DNA of 64,000 nucleotides from Amphibalanus amphitrite. Its lineage: Eukaryota; Arthropoda; Thecostraca; Balanomorpha; Balanidae. How positions within the stretch are numbered: position 1 is the stretch's first letter; every line of letters begins with the position of its first letter. The position numbers and the translations under genes are program-made. This document shows positions 12,158-22,390 of this stretch, piece after piece. Under the pieces are notes generated by a model. The model did not search any database. It saw nothing but the letters and a program-made list of their open reading frames with translations, and was not told where the DNA came from. The stretch lies in assembly GCF_019059575.1 (NCBI RefSeq), contig NW_024881971.1, forward strand, positions 310,001 through 374,000. The letters run 5' to 3'.

Positions 12158-13956
12158 CCCTCGCCGGCACGGGGGGGTGATGCAACCCCCCCTAAGTTTT
12201 TTTTTGCGAATAACTCGCGTAAAAAGCGGCCGATCGCGACGAAACTGTCAGTACCCTCGCATTGATCAATTTTACACTATCCCTGAAAATTTCATGACCC
12301 TGACCCCAATGACCTTTGACCTGTGACCTCTTTTCTGAGACCATGTTTGGCCGGAATCGCGATTCAGCGTATGTCGGCTCACATTAGCCGCGCGTTTGCA
12401 AGCTTTTTGTGGTTTCAAACGTTCAAACATGTAATTTGATGTCGCTCCCATACATTAGGGTGGGTGTCAAGGTCACCTGAAGGTCAGGTCAGGTCATTGA
12501 CCTTTGGTGACCTCGGGTGACCTCGGTTCACTTTTTCGAGTTTTACATGTTTCTAGGCTAGTTTTTGGAGCTGAATTCGAATTTGGCAACCATTTGAACA
12601 TTTACGAAGTAGTTTTGTTGCCTTCGTAACATGTTACGAAGCTGTCAGAGACGGTTGACACGTATTACGAATACCCATCACAACCCCTACCGGTTGACCT
12701 GACCTGACCTGACCCGACCTGGTCTAAATGCTTAAAGACATCATCTCTGATCAAAACTAAAACGATATTCGTGATCAGCACCCCGGAAAACCACATAGCA
12801 GCCACAATTTACGACTTTCTAACAGGTCCCGATTTTCCCAGTTTTCGGGTCATTAACCTGACCTGGGAGGTCACCCGATGACCTAGGACCTTAACCCGCG
12901 AGTTGCTGGGGGGGGGGCGTTAAACGCCCCCACTTTTTTCGCCGGGCCATAGCATAAATTTTGGGTACCTGTAGGGAATTGATTGAAGTTTATTGTGACA
13001 AAGTTTCAAAAAAATCGGTCGTAAAATTTTTGAGATATCGAGGTTTTAGTGACGTCATGATTTCTGAGTTTTCGACCAAAAACGGCATATGTTCAAAAAA
13101 TCATATAAAATCACAGAATAGACATACAGACATGCCGTAAATGTCATTAGACTGCCAATACCTTGAACAAGCAAATGGCTATCTTCGATTATTGATTATC
13201 GTTCCGAATTTTCCAAAATCTTGAACTGAACCTTGGCAATTTCTCGTGACTACCTCACGACCAGCATACATGCATTTCTTAAATTGAACTTTTTTAGCCA
13301 AACACGTACACATATGATAAAATGAATGTCACCATCGTGTTCTACGCCCCAAATTACCTATAAAACATGTGTCACAGGCTGCGAATATCAGTTTTGATTT
13401 TCGGGGATATGTGCCTACCCGGTTGACCTGTCCTTGACCCTGACCTATGCATGACTGACCCCTACATGGAGCTGACACTCTTGTAGGCCTTATATAATGG
13501 ATTGTGCACCGTTTTGACAGAGTTTATGACGAGAGGCGCCCATTGCGAACTCCTGAAGTCCATGCTACTGAAAGCCCGATTTCAGGTGTTTGACCTGACC
13601 TTGACCCGACCTGTGACCTCAAAATTGAACTTTAAAGTACTCATCTGAAGCGTCTCGTCGCGTTCTTTCGTTTGCCGCCTCGTGCGTTTCGCTGCGCCTA
13701 TTGGTTCTCGAGTTATCGGCTGGGGGCGTTTAACGCCCCCCCCCCCCCAGCAAACGGTGGGTGGCGAAATACCCCAGCAACTGCCGGGTTAAAATTGGGT
13801 ATCATTGGCTTCGTCTCGTGACGGGCAACACGCTCATTTTTTCCGCGAAGCTCTAGCTCGATCAGGGGCCAAACGCGAGGGGGGGGGGGTCGTAGCACAC
13901 CCCCCCCCCCCTGTGCCGTCGAAGGACGCAAAATGGCCTGTGCCGGCGAGGGTTAA
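12154..13956 (+). mobile_element. MITE, family F, interrupted by family G
   Basis: The element starts TTAA-CCCTCGCCGGCACGG and ends GTGCCGGCGAGGG-TTAA. It is split by a family G insertion at 12891-13792. Uninterrupted copies at 35510 and 38515 show the intact junction (GACCTTAAAATTGGG), confirming insertion at TTAA. Confidence 0.8.
12891..13792 (+). mobile_element. MITE, family G, nested in family F
   Basis: TTAA flanks both sides. The subterminal hairpins are the cleanest in the window: GGGGGCGTT-AACGCCCCC occurs near both ends. Confidence 0.8.
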
Positions 13957-15057
13957 CCCTCGCCCGTATTGGTGTTTTCGCAGCCGCGAACGTAAAAGGG
14001 GGCTGGGGGGAGCTCCGTTGGACCCAACCCTTGCCGTTTCGCCCCTGATCAAGCTAGAGCGTCGCGGAAAAACGAGCGTGTTGCATGTGACGACTGACGA
14101 GAGAAAGCCGATCATACCCAACTTTAAGGTCCTAGGTCATTGTTTGACATTCCAGGTCAGGTCAATGACCCAAAAGTCGCGAAAATCGGGACCTGTTAGA
14201 ACGTCGTTAAGTGTGGCTTCTATGAGTTATTCGGGGTGCTGATCACGAATATCATGTTAGTTTTTGATCAAAGATAATGTCTTCATGCATTTAGGCCTGG
14301 TCGGGTCAGGTCAGGTCAGGTCAGGTCAGGTCAGGTCAGGTCAATCAGTAGGGGTTCTGCCGGGTATTCGTTGTAGGAGTCAACCGCCTCTGACAGCTTC
14401 GTAACATGTAACGAAGGCACCAAAACTACTTCGTAAATCTTCATATGGTTGCTAAATTCAAATTCAACTCTAAAAACTGGCCTTGAGGCATGTAAAATTT
14501 GAAGAGTAAACCGAGGTCATCTAAGGTCAATGAAACGATGTACCTAAAGATGTCAGGGTCAGGTTCAAGGTCAACCTAGGTCATCTAAAACATTGCGTTT
14601 TAGGCAAGCTGAATTTACTTTTCGTTAAGTTTTTTTGACTGCATTTTTGGTAAAAGCTTCTCAATTCATGATCTCATGTAACAGGGACACACAAACCAAT
14701 CGGTGCACACACCACTATACACAGACACAAACACAGACATACAAACACATATCATTGACCCTGACCTAAGCTGACCTAAGACCCCAGTCAGTAAAAACTT
14801 AGTCGGATAGTGTAACAAAGAGCTGTTCTAGCTGGCTTGGCACCAATACTGCAGCGTCATTGGTATATGATGGGCACTGCACGTGATATTCCAACGGTGA
14901 CCCCATACAGCAACATTTTTTAGTTTGACCTGACCTGGAAGGTCAATGACTGCACATTGAGGTAAAATTGGATACCATTGGATTTGTCTCTTCCAAAAGA
15001 ATCTGTTGGTTTTTACAGCGAAGCTCTATCTCTAGCAGGAACGAAATGGCGCGGGGG
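13953..15057. mobile_element. chimeric MITE, F interior reversed then I interior
   Basis: It begins at TTAA 13953 with CCCTCGCCCGTATTGG. Roughly 14110-14520 is the inverse of the family F interior. Then about 14540-15057 follows family I in the forward direction, stopping just before its right hairpin. The right end is lost. Confidence 0.55.
14300..14342. repeat. (AGGTC)n tandem run
   Basis: Eight consecutive copies of a 5-bp unit give overlapping AGGTCA half-site-like motifs. It is an expanded form of the motif scattered through all the MITEs. Confidence 0.85.
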
Positions 15058-15461
15058 TCCGACTGCCGTCTTGTGTTCTTATCAAACATCATGGGCTAGA
15101 TGGCGATAGTAATGACGCTGATACTGAACAGTTTTAGTCATGTACAGTACCGCGAGTCAGTGTCTTATTTGTTACATTATCACCGCGAGGCACGATGCAG
15201 TGTTCATTATTGGAATACATCGTAAAAATAAAAAAATCATTTTTTGAACAAATCGCAACAAATCGTAAAAATAAATGCATAAAAAAATGTTGAGCGAAGT
15301 AACTAGATTTTGTAACTCTCTTGCCCATGCTGATAAATGGCATGCCATAACACATGGTCTTTTACCTTGTACTGTGAATAGTGATCCAGTTTTCTTTCGA
15401 TTTGGTCGCCTATCGACCTTCCTCCCAGCGTGTGACTTCTGTCTTACATGCTGTGTTCTAG
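15058..15461. other. end of intron 1
   Basis: No feature is seen until the pyrimidine-rich tract and the CTAG acceptor ending at 15461. An open frame from 15275 reads through the acceptor but its first 62 codons look like intron. Confidence 0.5.
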
Positions 15462-16151
15462 ACTCGCCGCAGGGTGACCGCGACGGAGAGATCGAAGACG
15501 AGGAGCAGCACTGCGATGAGGAGGAGCAGCCATCAGAGGGTCCGCCTCACCCACACCGGCAGAAGTGGCGGCAGATTGAACAGCAACATCAGCAGCGGTG
15601 GAAGGAGCTGGAACTACAACATCAGCAGCTATGGCAGGAGCTGGAGGATCCAGGTCATGAAGAAAGAGTGAGGATGGGCAAAGAGCATGAAGAGGAGCGT
15701 CGACATCTGGAGCAGAAACACGGTACGGAGTGGCAGAACCTGGCCGAACGTCACTATGAGGAGCGTATTGAGCTTCATCAGAAGCACAAAGAGGACACTG
15801 GATGCCTGAACATGCCGAATGAGGACCAGTTAAGGCAGCTGGATTGCTCCCACCAACAGCAGTGGGAAAATCTCCAGCACACACTACAGCAGCAGTGGCA
15901 AGAGCTGGAGCAGAGACACCAGAGAGAGTCACGAGAGCTGGAGAAGAGGAACCCGAATACAGGCTCTGAAGAGAAGAAGATTCGGCTGCTGGAGGAGTGC
16001 AGTAGCAGACGACATCAGCTGGAGAAGGAGCTGCAGAAGGAAATGCAGGAGGAACTGGATAAGGAGCGAATGCAGCATCTAAACAAAGTGCTGGATGAGG
16101 TGGAAAATGAGTTGAAGGAGCTGCTACAGAAGCAACAGTGCCTTGAAAGAG
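15462..16151 (+). CDS. cGAS-like receptor, exon 2: hendecad coiled coil
   Basis: The exon is 690 nt, bounded by CTGTGTTCTAG| and GAAAGAG|GTGAGT, and is phase 1 at both ends, so it joins exon 1 in frame (split codon G|AC). It adds residues 706-935. An acidic start (DGEIEDEEQ) is followed by about 190 residues rich in E, Q, H, R and W. They fall into 11-residue repeats with His at the first position and Trp near the sixth, for example QHQQRWKELEL then QHQQLWQELED. The C-terminal third becomes a conventional Glu/Lys coiled coil (ELQKEMQEEL). A role in oligomerising the sensor or in binding a partner is inference. The nearest alternative is that it belongs to another, unseen gene. Confidence 0.6.
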
Positions 16152-16542
16152 GTGAGTGACAGGCAAAGATGTCAGATTTGTTTTTCTCAGCAGTGCTTCA
16201 GACGGGAAACAGTTGTCCTTAACACGCGTCCAGTATGGCTATCGGCGGACCCTACCACACGTAGGGGGGGGGGGGCGTTTCGGCCCCCCTAAGATTTCGG
16301 AAATTTACCGGCTGATTTTCAAAATTCAAACGGCGTTCGATAGTCCCACCGGGGAACTACCTAGTGACCAAATTTCATTGACCTAGGTCAAAGTTCAAAC
16401 CGATGACGTCACAGGTCAGGTCAAAGGTCGGATTTGCACCGTTCACAGGCATTTCAAGAAATGTGTTGTGAAATCGAGTAAATTGGTAAATTATTGAAAA
16501 CCATCGATGCTACATTGTTCGCCAAAAACAAACTTTGCTATC

Positions 16543-16769
16543 TGTTATGTAATGGGCCGTGTGCACACCTGTGCAGACCCCTGCCTGGGCATTGGCGGTG
16601 GCCGATATGTGAGTTGCCTGCTACTGTGTGTGTGATACCTGGGTCGGTCCCTGCCCAGGTCAGGGACTGCCTGAGGGGACGACCCTCCTGTCGTCCCCAC
16701 CACCGTGCTACAATACAGTCAGTCGGAACCGAGCGGTGGTGTGTCGATGGTGGGCCGCGAGACATAACA
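16543..16769 (+). repeat. 5' LTR
   Basis: 227 bp, TG...CA ends with 8-bp terminal inverted repeats. It matches 20988-21214 without visible differences. Confidence 0.95.
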
Positions 16770-16783
16770 TTGGCGACGAGCGG
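16770..16783 (+). promoter_or_regulatory. putative tRNA primer binding site
   Basis: TTGGCGACGAGCGG lies immediately 3' of the 5' LTR. The leading TGG is complementary to a tRNA CCA end. Which tRNA is used was not determined. Confidence 0.6.
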
Positions 16784-16798
16784 AGTGAGGACGGAGCC

Positions 16799-19700
16799 AT
16801 GCCGTTGGGGAAGATTGAAGAATTTCACCAAGGACAAGATAACTGGGAAGAGTATGCGGAAAGGTTGGATCAATTCTTCGTGGCTAATGACATCCAGGAC
16901 GATGCTAAGAAGAGGGCCATTCTCCTCAGCAGTATGGGAGCTCGGACATACGGTACGGTAAGATCGCTGTTGTCACCGAAAAAACCAAATGAGGTGACGT
17001 ATGTCATGATTGTTGAAACATTGAGCAAGCAATTTTGTCCGCCCACATCGGTAACTGTCGCAAGATATCGGTTCTTTTCCTGTTGTCGAGTACAGTCAGA
17101 GTCTGTTCAGGAGTTTGTGGCGCGCCTGCGACAGCTGTCACGGGACTGCAAATTCGAATCGTTTCTTGATCAAATGATCAGAGACCGGCTGGTGTGTGGA
17201 GTTAACTCTGACCCCATTCAGCGCAGGTTGCTGGCAGAAGCTGAGCTGACTTTGCCGCAGGCAATCAAGATTGCTGTGGCAACGGAAACAGCAGGTCAAA
17301 ACCTACAGGAGCTGGCGGGAGCTGGCCAGCCGGTGGTGTCCGCTACGGGGGAGACGGCAGTGAACCGTGTCCGGACGGGCCCGTCAGCCTCACAGCGGAC
17401 CAGCCAGGAGCGACACAACGCCAGTAAGCAAGCGCGGCATGAAGGTGAGAGATGCTGGCGCTGTTTGAACAGAACGCACTCTGAATCCGAATGCTACTTT
17501 AAACGTAAGCGCTGCTTCCAGTGTTCCAAGTACGGGCATACATCGGCCGCTCACCGGGCAGGGACGGTGAAACATGTTGGGTCGGAGGTGGTCCGTCAGG
17601 AGGAGGGCGATGGTGCAGGATCTGGGGAAGAGCAGAGGGTGATGGAGGCAGACACTGAAGAATGTGACTTTATCGGGGAGGTTTTTCAGTGTCGGGAGCG
17701 GATTCATGTGGTGAAGAGCCGGCCTCCGATCATGCTGGACATGTCGCTGGATGGGCGTGATGTCAGGATGGAGCTTGACACGGGTGCATCTGTATCCGTC
17801 TGTTCGTTCAGCAGGTTTCAAGAGCTCTGGCCGGAGAAGAAACGCCGTCTGCAGCCGTGCAGCCTCATCCTACACACCTTCTCAGGCGAGCCTCTGAAGG
17901 TCCGAGGTGAGGTACAGATGGACGTGGTGTACCGCGGAGAGTCGTTTAGCCTGCCCCTGGTAGTAGTTGATGGGACAGGGCCGCTGCTCTTCGGCAGGAA
18001 CTGGTTGGAGAGCATCAGACTGGACTGGAGAACCATCTGCATGGTGACGACGCAGACGCTGGGAAGCGGAGTTGAGTCTGTGCTGCATAAGCACTCTGAT
18101 GTGTTTGCGGATGAGTTGGGATGTGCGAAGGGGATTGTGGTAGATATCCCGATTGACCCAGACACACGTCCCATCTTCTACAAGCCCAGGCCGGTACCGC
18201 TGGCGTACCGTGCTGCTGTCGACGCCGAGCTGGACCGTCAGATCCAGGCCGGGCTGCTGGAACCGGTGAAACACTGCACGTGGGCTGCACCGATCGTCAC
18301 TGCACTGAAGGCGTCAGGTGAGGTCCGTCTCTGTGGTGATTATCGGTTAACGGTCAACAAAGTAACGCCGCTAGAGAGGTACCCGATGCCCAAGACTGAG
18401 GAGCTATTCACGCTGTTTCAGGGTGCCAGAATTTTCACGAAACTAGATCTGAAAAGCGCATATAATCAGATTCAGCTAGATAAAAACAGCAGGAAGTACA
18501 TGGCTATCAATACGCACAAGGGAATATTGGTACCGACTAGGCTGGGTTTTGGATATGCCTCAGCCCCGGCGATTTTCCAGAGATACATGGAATCGCTGCT
18601 CGCTGGAATCCCAGGAGTTGGTGTGCTGATCGATGACGTCATTGTCTCAGCAGGATCCGAACAGGAACATCTGCAGCGGCTGGAGGAGGTTCTGAGACGT
18701 CTGTCGGAGGCAGGACTGCGACTGCAGCGGAAGAAGTGTCAGTTCGCGGCATCAGAAGTGGTGTATCTGGGACACCACATCACGGCAGATGGTATCAAAC
18801 CAACAGCAGACAAGGTCAGTGCCATTGAAAAAGCCCCAGAGCCCAAAAACTTGAAAGAGCTTCAGGCATGGCTCGGCCTGGTCAACTATTACGCGAAGTT
18901 CCTGAAAAACCTCGCCACAGAACTGGCACCGCTGTATCAGCTGCTGAAAAAGGAGCAGAAGTGGGAATGGGGCCCAGCTCAGAGGAAGGCGTTTCAGAGT
19001 ACGAAAGGTATGCTGAAATCAACCCTGACTTTAGCGCACTTTGACGAGACAGCTCCAGTCATTTTGGCTTGTGATGCCAGCCCGGTGGGGGTAGGATGTG
19101 TCCTAAGTATCATGGACAGGAACCATGTTGAGAGGCCAGTTGCGTTCTACTCGCGGTCTCTGTCGGAGACTGAGAGACGGTATTCCCAGACCGATCGCGA
19201 GGGCCTGGCAGTGATTGCTGGCCTGGCCAGGTTCAATTTTTACTTGGCAGGTCGTGAATTCTTGATCCGGACAGATCATAAGCCGCTGCTGGGTATGCTT
19301 GGAGGAAATAAGCCGGTATCACTGATGGCCTCTCCCCGGGTGACACGATGGGCTATGCTGCTCTCGGGGTACAAGTATAAGATGGAATATGTGCCGGGTA
19401 TCAAGCAGGGACACTGTGATGGATTGAGCCGACTTCCTGTGTCTGCAGGATCGCCCCAGCTGCCCGTTCCAGCTGAGACGGTGCACCTGATGCAGTTCTT
19501 CGACTCGTCACCGGTCACCGCTGAGTCCATCCGTCTGTTCACCGCCAGGGATCCTGTGCTGAGTGCCGTTCTGCGCTTCACCAGAGAGGGCTGGCCATCG
19601 GGCGACCTCGTGATGCCAGAGCTGGTACAGTACCGAAGCAAGGAAGGTGAGCTGAGCATTCAGGATGGATGTTTGCTGTGGGGGTCACGGGTGGTGGTAC

Positions 19701-20977
19701 CCCCCAAGATTCGGCCTAGAATTCTGTCTATGCTGCATGAGGGACATCTGGGAGAGAGTCACACGAAAAGTTTCGCTCGTATGTATGTCTGGTGGCCTGG
19801 GATAGACAGGGAAGTCTCTGAACTGGTGCGTCACTGCCCGACATGTCAGCAGTATCGCCGACAGGCACCCGTGACGCCACTCAGTCCGTGGGCTTGGCCG
19901 AAAAATCCCTGGGACCGAGTGCATATTGATCACTGCCAGTTCGATGGCCACTTGCTCTTGATTGTTGTCGATGCGTACTCAAAATGGATTGACGTGCACT
20001 TGGCCCGTTCAACGACAGCCGAGAATACCATGGAGCTGCTGCGCAAGTCATTTGCATATTTTGGAATCCCGCGGACCCTGGTCAGTGATAACGCAACATG
20101 TTTCACAGCGCCAGCGTTCGAGACGTTCTGCAAGCAGCTGGGCATGCGCCACTTGCTGACCGCACCCCTGTCGGCCAAAAGTAACGGTCTAGCGGAGCGT
20201 TGTGTGCAGACGGTGAAGCAGGGCCTGAGAAAGCAGAAACATGGCAGCATGGACACGAAAATCTGCCGGTTTCTGTTTGCCTACCGTACCTCTCCTCACA
20301 GCACAACGGCGCAGACTCCAGCAGAGCTGATGATGGGCCGACGTTTGCGGACTCGTATGGATTGTTTACTGCCTGACCTACAGGACCGTGTGTCAGCCGC
20401 ACAGCAGCAGATGAAGGAGAGATATGACCGTCGGTCACAGGATCGTGTTCTAACCCCTGGAATGCGTGTCTGGGTGTCACAGGTCTCCGGACTGGCCGGC
20501 GTCGGACGGGGAACACGCTGGCTCCCGGGACACTGCGTGAGCCGCTCTGGATCCAAGATCACTGTTCGTCTGGAGGACGGCCGCGTGATACAGCGCCACC
20601 TAGACTTCGTGGTGCCCAGCGGTTCTAGCCGTCAGATGGAGCTGACCGATGAGCCGACGCCGTCCATGCCGCCGGGTTGGATGCAGCCGCCTCCGCCTGG
20701 GACACCGCTTTCCGAGGAGGGAAGAGGACGACTCGCCGCACCAGCGGAGAGGGATCCCGCGGCCGGGGGGCCGCCGGGGACCAGGGCCGCATCCGCGGCG
20801 CCGCTGCCGTCGCCGCCGCCGTCTGCGGATCCAGGGACCACTCAGCCCGGGGACGCCGAGACGCCGCCGCCGTCCCCGCCGCGGCCGCCGTCTGCGGCTC
20901 AGTGTACCACTCAGCCGCAGCCTGATGATCCGCCGCGTCGCTATAACTTGAGGCCGAGGCCGATACTAAGAAAATAG
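16799..20977 (+). CDS. gypsy Gag-Pol polyprotein
   Basis: One frame of about 1392 residues from ATG 16799; the same frame is open back into the LTR, but this is the first Met after the primer site. Gag ends in two zinc knuckles (from 17453): CX2CX4HX4C, then CX2CX4HX4H. The protease has LDTGAS (17777). Reverse transcriptase shows LKSAYNQ and IDDV at the active site (18632), a variant of the usual Y-x-DD. RNase H has LACDAS. Integrase has an HHCC finger and D (19928), D (20087), E (20195), a DD35E spacing. The C-terminal tail is Pro-rich. No frameshift separates gag from pol and no env is present. It looks coding-competent. Confidence 0.93.
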   Translation: MPLGKIEEFHQGQDNWEEYAERLDQFFVANDIQDDAKKRAILLSSMGARTYGTVRSLLSPKKPNEVTYVMIVETLSKQFCPPTSVTVARYRFFSCCRVQSESVQEFVARLRQLSRDCKFESFLDQMIRDRLVCGVNSDPIQRRLLAEAELTLPQAIKIAVATETAGQNLQELAGAGQPVVSATGETAVNRVRTGPSASQRTSQERHNASKQARHEGERCWRCLNRTHSESECYFKRKRCFQCSKYGHTSAAHRAGTVKHVGSEVVRQEEGDGAGSGEEQRVMEADTEECDFIGEVFQCRERIHVVKSRPPIMLDMSLDGRDVRMELDTGASVSVCSFSRFQELWPEKKRRLQPCSLILHTFSGEPLKVRGEVQMDVVYRGESFSLPLVVVDGTGPLLFGRNWLESIRLDWRTICMVTTQTLGSGVESVLHKHSDVFADELGCAKGIVVDIPIDPDTRPIFYKPRPVPLAYRAAVDAELDRQIQAGLLEPVKHCTWAAPIVTALKASGEVRLCGDYRLTVNKVTPLERYPMPKTEELFTLFQGARIFTKLDLKSAYNQIQLDKNSRKYMAINTHKGILVPTRLGFGYASAPAIFQRYMESLLAGIPGVGVLIDDVIVSAGSEQEHLQRLEEVLRRLSEAGLRLQRKKCQFAASEVVYLGHHITADGIKPTADKVSAIEKAPEPKNLKELQAWLGLVNYYAKFLKNLATELAPLYQLLKKEQKWEWGPAQRKAFQSTKGMLKSTLTLAHFDETAPVILACDASPVGVGCVLSIMDRNHVERPVAFYSRSLSETERRYSQTDREGLAVIAGLARFNFYLAGREFLIRTDHKPLLGMLGGNKPVSLMASPRVTRWAMLLSGYKYKMEYVPGIKQGHCDGLSRLPVSAGSPQLPVPAETVHLMQFFDSSPVTAESIRLFTARDPVLSAVLRFTREGWPSGDLVMPELVQYRSKEGELSIQDGCLLWGSRVVVPPKIRPRILSMLHEGHLGESHTKSFARMYVWWPGIDREVSELVRHCPTCQQYRRQAPVTPLSPWAWPKNPWDRVHIDHCQFDGHLLLIVVDAYSKWIDVHLARSTTAENTMELLRKSFAYFGIPRTLVSDNATCFTAPAFETFCKQLGMRHLLTAPLSAKSNGLAERCVQTVKQGLRKQKHGSMDTKICRFLFAYRTSPHSTTAQTPAELMMGRRLRTRMDCLLPDLQDRVSAAQQQMKERYDRRSQDRVLTPGMRVWVSQVSGLAGVGRGTRWLPGHCVSRSGSKITVRLEDGRVIQRHLDFVVPSGSSRQMELTDEPTPSMPPGWMQPPPPGTPLSEEGRGRLAAPAERDPAAGGPPGTRAASAAPLPSPPPSADPGTTQPGDAETPPPSPPRPPSAAQCTTQPQPDDPPRRYNLRPRPILRK

Positions 20978-20987
20978 GGTGGAGAGG

Positions 20988-21214
20988 TGTTATGTAATGG
21001 GCCGTGTGCACACCTGTGCAGACCCCTGCCTGGGCATTGGCGGTGGCCGATATGTGAGTTGCCTGCTACTGTGTGTGTGATACCTGGGTCGGTCCCTGCC
21101 CAGGTCAGGGACTGCCTGAGGGGACGACCCTCCTGTCGTCCCCACCACCGTGCTACAATACAGTCAGTCGGAACCGAGCGGTGGTGTGTCGATGGTGGGC
21201 CGCGAGACATAACA
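20988..21214 (+). repeat. 3' LTR
   Basis: 227 bp, preceded by the purine tract AGGGTGGAGAGG. It is followed by the CTATC target duplication. Confidence 0.95.
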
Positions 21215-22156
21215 CTATCTGAGGTCACTGATACCAGGTCAGGTCACAAAAGTCAGGTCACTGGGGGTCACAATATGAAAGTGTCGTGTGATACATGTTT
21301 TATGGTCCATTTTACATGAAAAATGCGATCATGTGGGTCAGGCAGCCTTTAGGGCAAGCTTAGGTCACGTTTTGGTGAAGGTCAGGTCAAGGTCAGGTCA
21401 AATCAGGTCAAATTTCAAAGTTGATATTTTTGCATAACATGGGAACCTATCGATTCGATGCAGCTCGTCACGGGGAGTCTAATGGTGGTCTTTTGTTTGC
21501 CATACGTGGTCTAGAATTGACAAAAAAAAATGATTTTGAAAATTTGACGTCATCATTTTTGAACAATTTTTTTCGCTATAACTTGGCCAAAAAACGAAAT
21601 ATCGATCTGAAATTTGGTATGCAGATGGCAGACGGTAGTTACTATCACATAAATTCCGTTTTTTATTAATCTCGTACAACGTTTTAGATTTTGTGGCTAA
21701 TATATCCAAAAAATGTTTCTTTTATCTTTAGGGGTCAAAACTCAAAAAATTCAAAAATCCGAGATAAAGTTGTGTAGCCCTATCAATTCTACACCTTTTA
21801 TGTAGGGTCATTTTTTTGTATCTTCAAAGCTGTAGGCGTGACAGCTCTTCTTGCGAAGGTCTTTTTCGGTCGAAAATGGCAGAACATGACGTCATTCTGA
21901 CGTCATTTGTGGCCAACCTATCATAGCCTCTGGAAAAAAAATTGGTCACAATGTGTAAAATTGATGCCCGGAGGGGTCCCAAAAGCGTGGTGGTGATATC
22001 TCCAGCCGTTTAGCAGCTATCGACGGAAAGGGACAGGGGGGCGTTTCGCACCCCCCCCCCCTACGGGGCGCGGTGCTCTGAGCATGAAATGACTCTGTCC
22101 TTATCTCTGACTGACCCGGCCTGGGCCTAACCTCTGCCTGACCCGTCACATTGCAG

Positions 22157-22356
22157 ACCAGGAACCGAGGGCCGTCGGAGGCGAGGCCAGTGGCGATCAG
22201 CGGCGCGGCTCCGACCTCCGTCCCACCCCCCGGACGGAGGCGTGTCCACCCCGTCCGGCCGGCAAGCGGCGGCACCAGGAGCCGCCGCCGGCGGACGCCG
22301 GCCAGCCGCCGGACGCCAAGCGGGCCCGTCCGGACGTGTCGGACGGCCGGCAGTGA
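22157..22356 (+). CDS. cGAS-like receptor, exon 3: basic C-terminal tail
   Basis: After acceptor CACATTGCAG| the exon accepts phase 1 (G|AC, Asp936) and reads 65 further codons to TGA at 22354-22356, giving a 1001-residue protein. The tail is Pro/Arg-rich with basic clusters GKRRHQ and DAKRARPD, which resemble nuclear localisation signals. Codon third positions are very GC-rich, as in exon 1. A competing reading exists: in phase 0 the exon has no stop and runs to a donor at 22415 (GACACTGAC|GTGAGT). It is therefore uncertain which frame, and which transcript, the exon serves. Confidence 0.48.
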
Positions 22357-22390
22357 CGGGGCCGAGGCGGCGAGCCGATGTGTCGGCCAG

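Larger units (their letters stand above)
16543..21214 (+). mobile_element. complete Ty3/gypsy LTR retrotransposon
   Basis: A 4672-bp element with 227-bp LTRs (16543-16769 and 20988-21214) that appear identical base for base, each starting TGTTATGT and ending ACATAACA. The direct duplication CTATC flanks it at 16538-16542 and 21215-21219. A primer-binding-site-like TTGGCGACGA follows the 5' LTR, and a purine tract (20975-20987) precedes the 3' LTR. One long uninterrupted reading frame fills the interior. Identical LTRs mean very recent insertion. It lies in intron 2 of the sensor gene, in the same orientation. Confidence 0.95.
16219..22073 (+). mobile_element. MITE, family E, split by the gypsy element
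   Basis: The left end is TTAA at 16219 with hairpin GGGGCG-TTT-CGGCCCC. Its body resumes after the retrotransposon at 21215 and ends near 22073 in CTACGGGGCGCGG, where the final TTAA is lost. The copy at 29320 shows the undisturbed sequence across the insertion point. Confidence 0.65.

Noticed and set aside
15444..16166. Long minus-strand open frame opposite the coiled-coil exon
   Set aside because: It is the antisense of a Glu/Gln-rich coding exon, which rarely has stops on the other strand; the plus strand has splice sites and a sensible repeat pattern.
16628..16798. Upstream extension of the Gag-Pol frame into the 5' LTR
   Set aside because: The frame starts within the LTR and crosses the primer binding site; ATG 16799 is the first Met after it.
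20625..21011. Minus-strand frames over the end of the gypsy polyprotein
   Set aside because: Antisense of the GC-rich Pro-coding tail; no features of its own.
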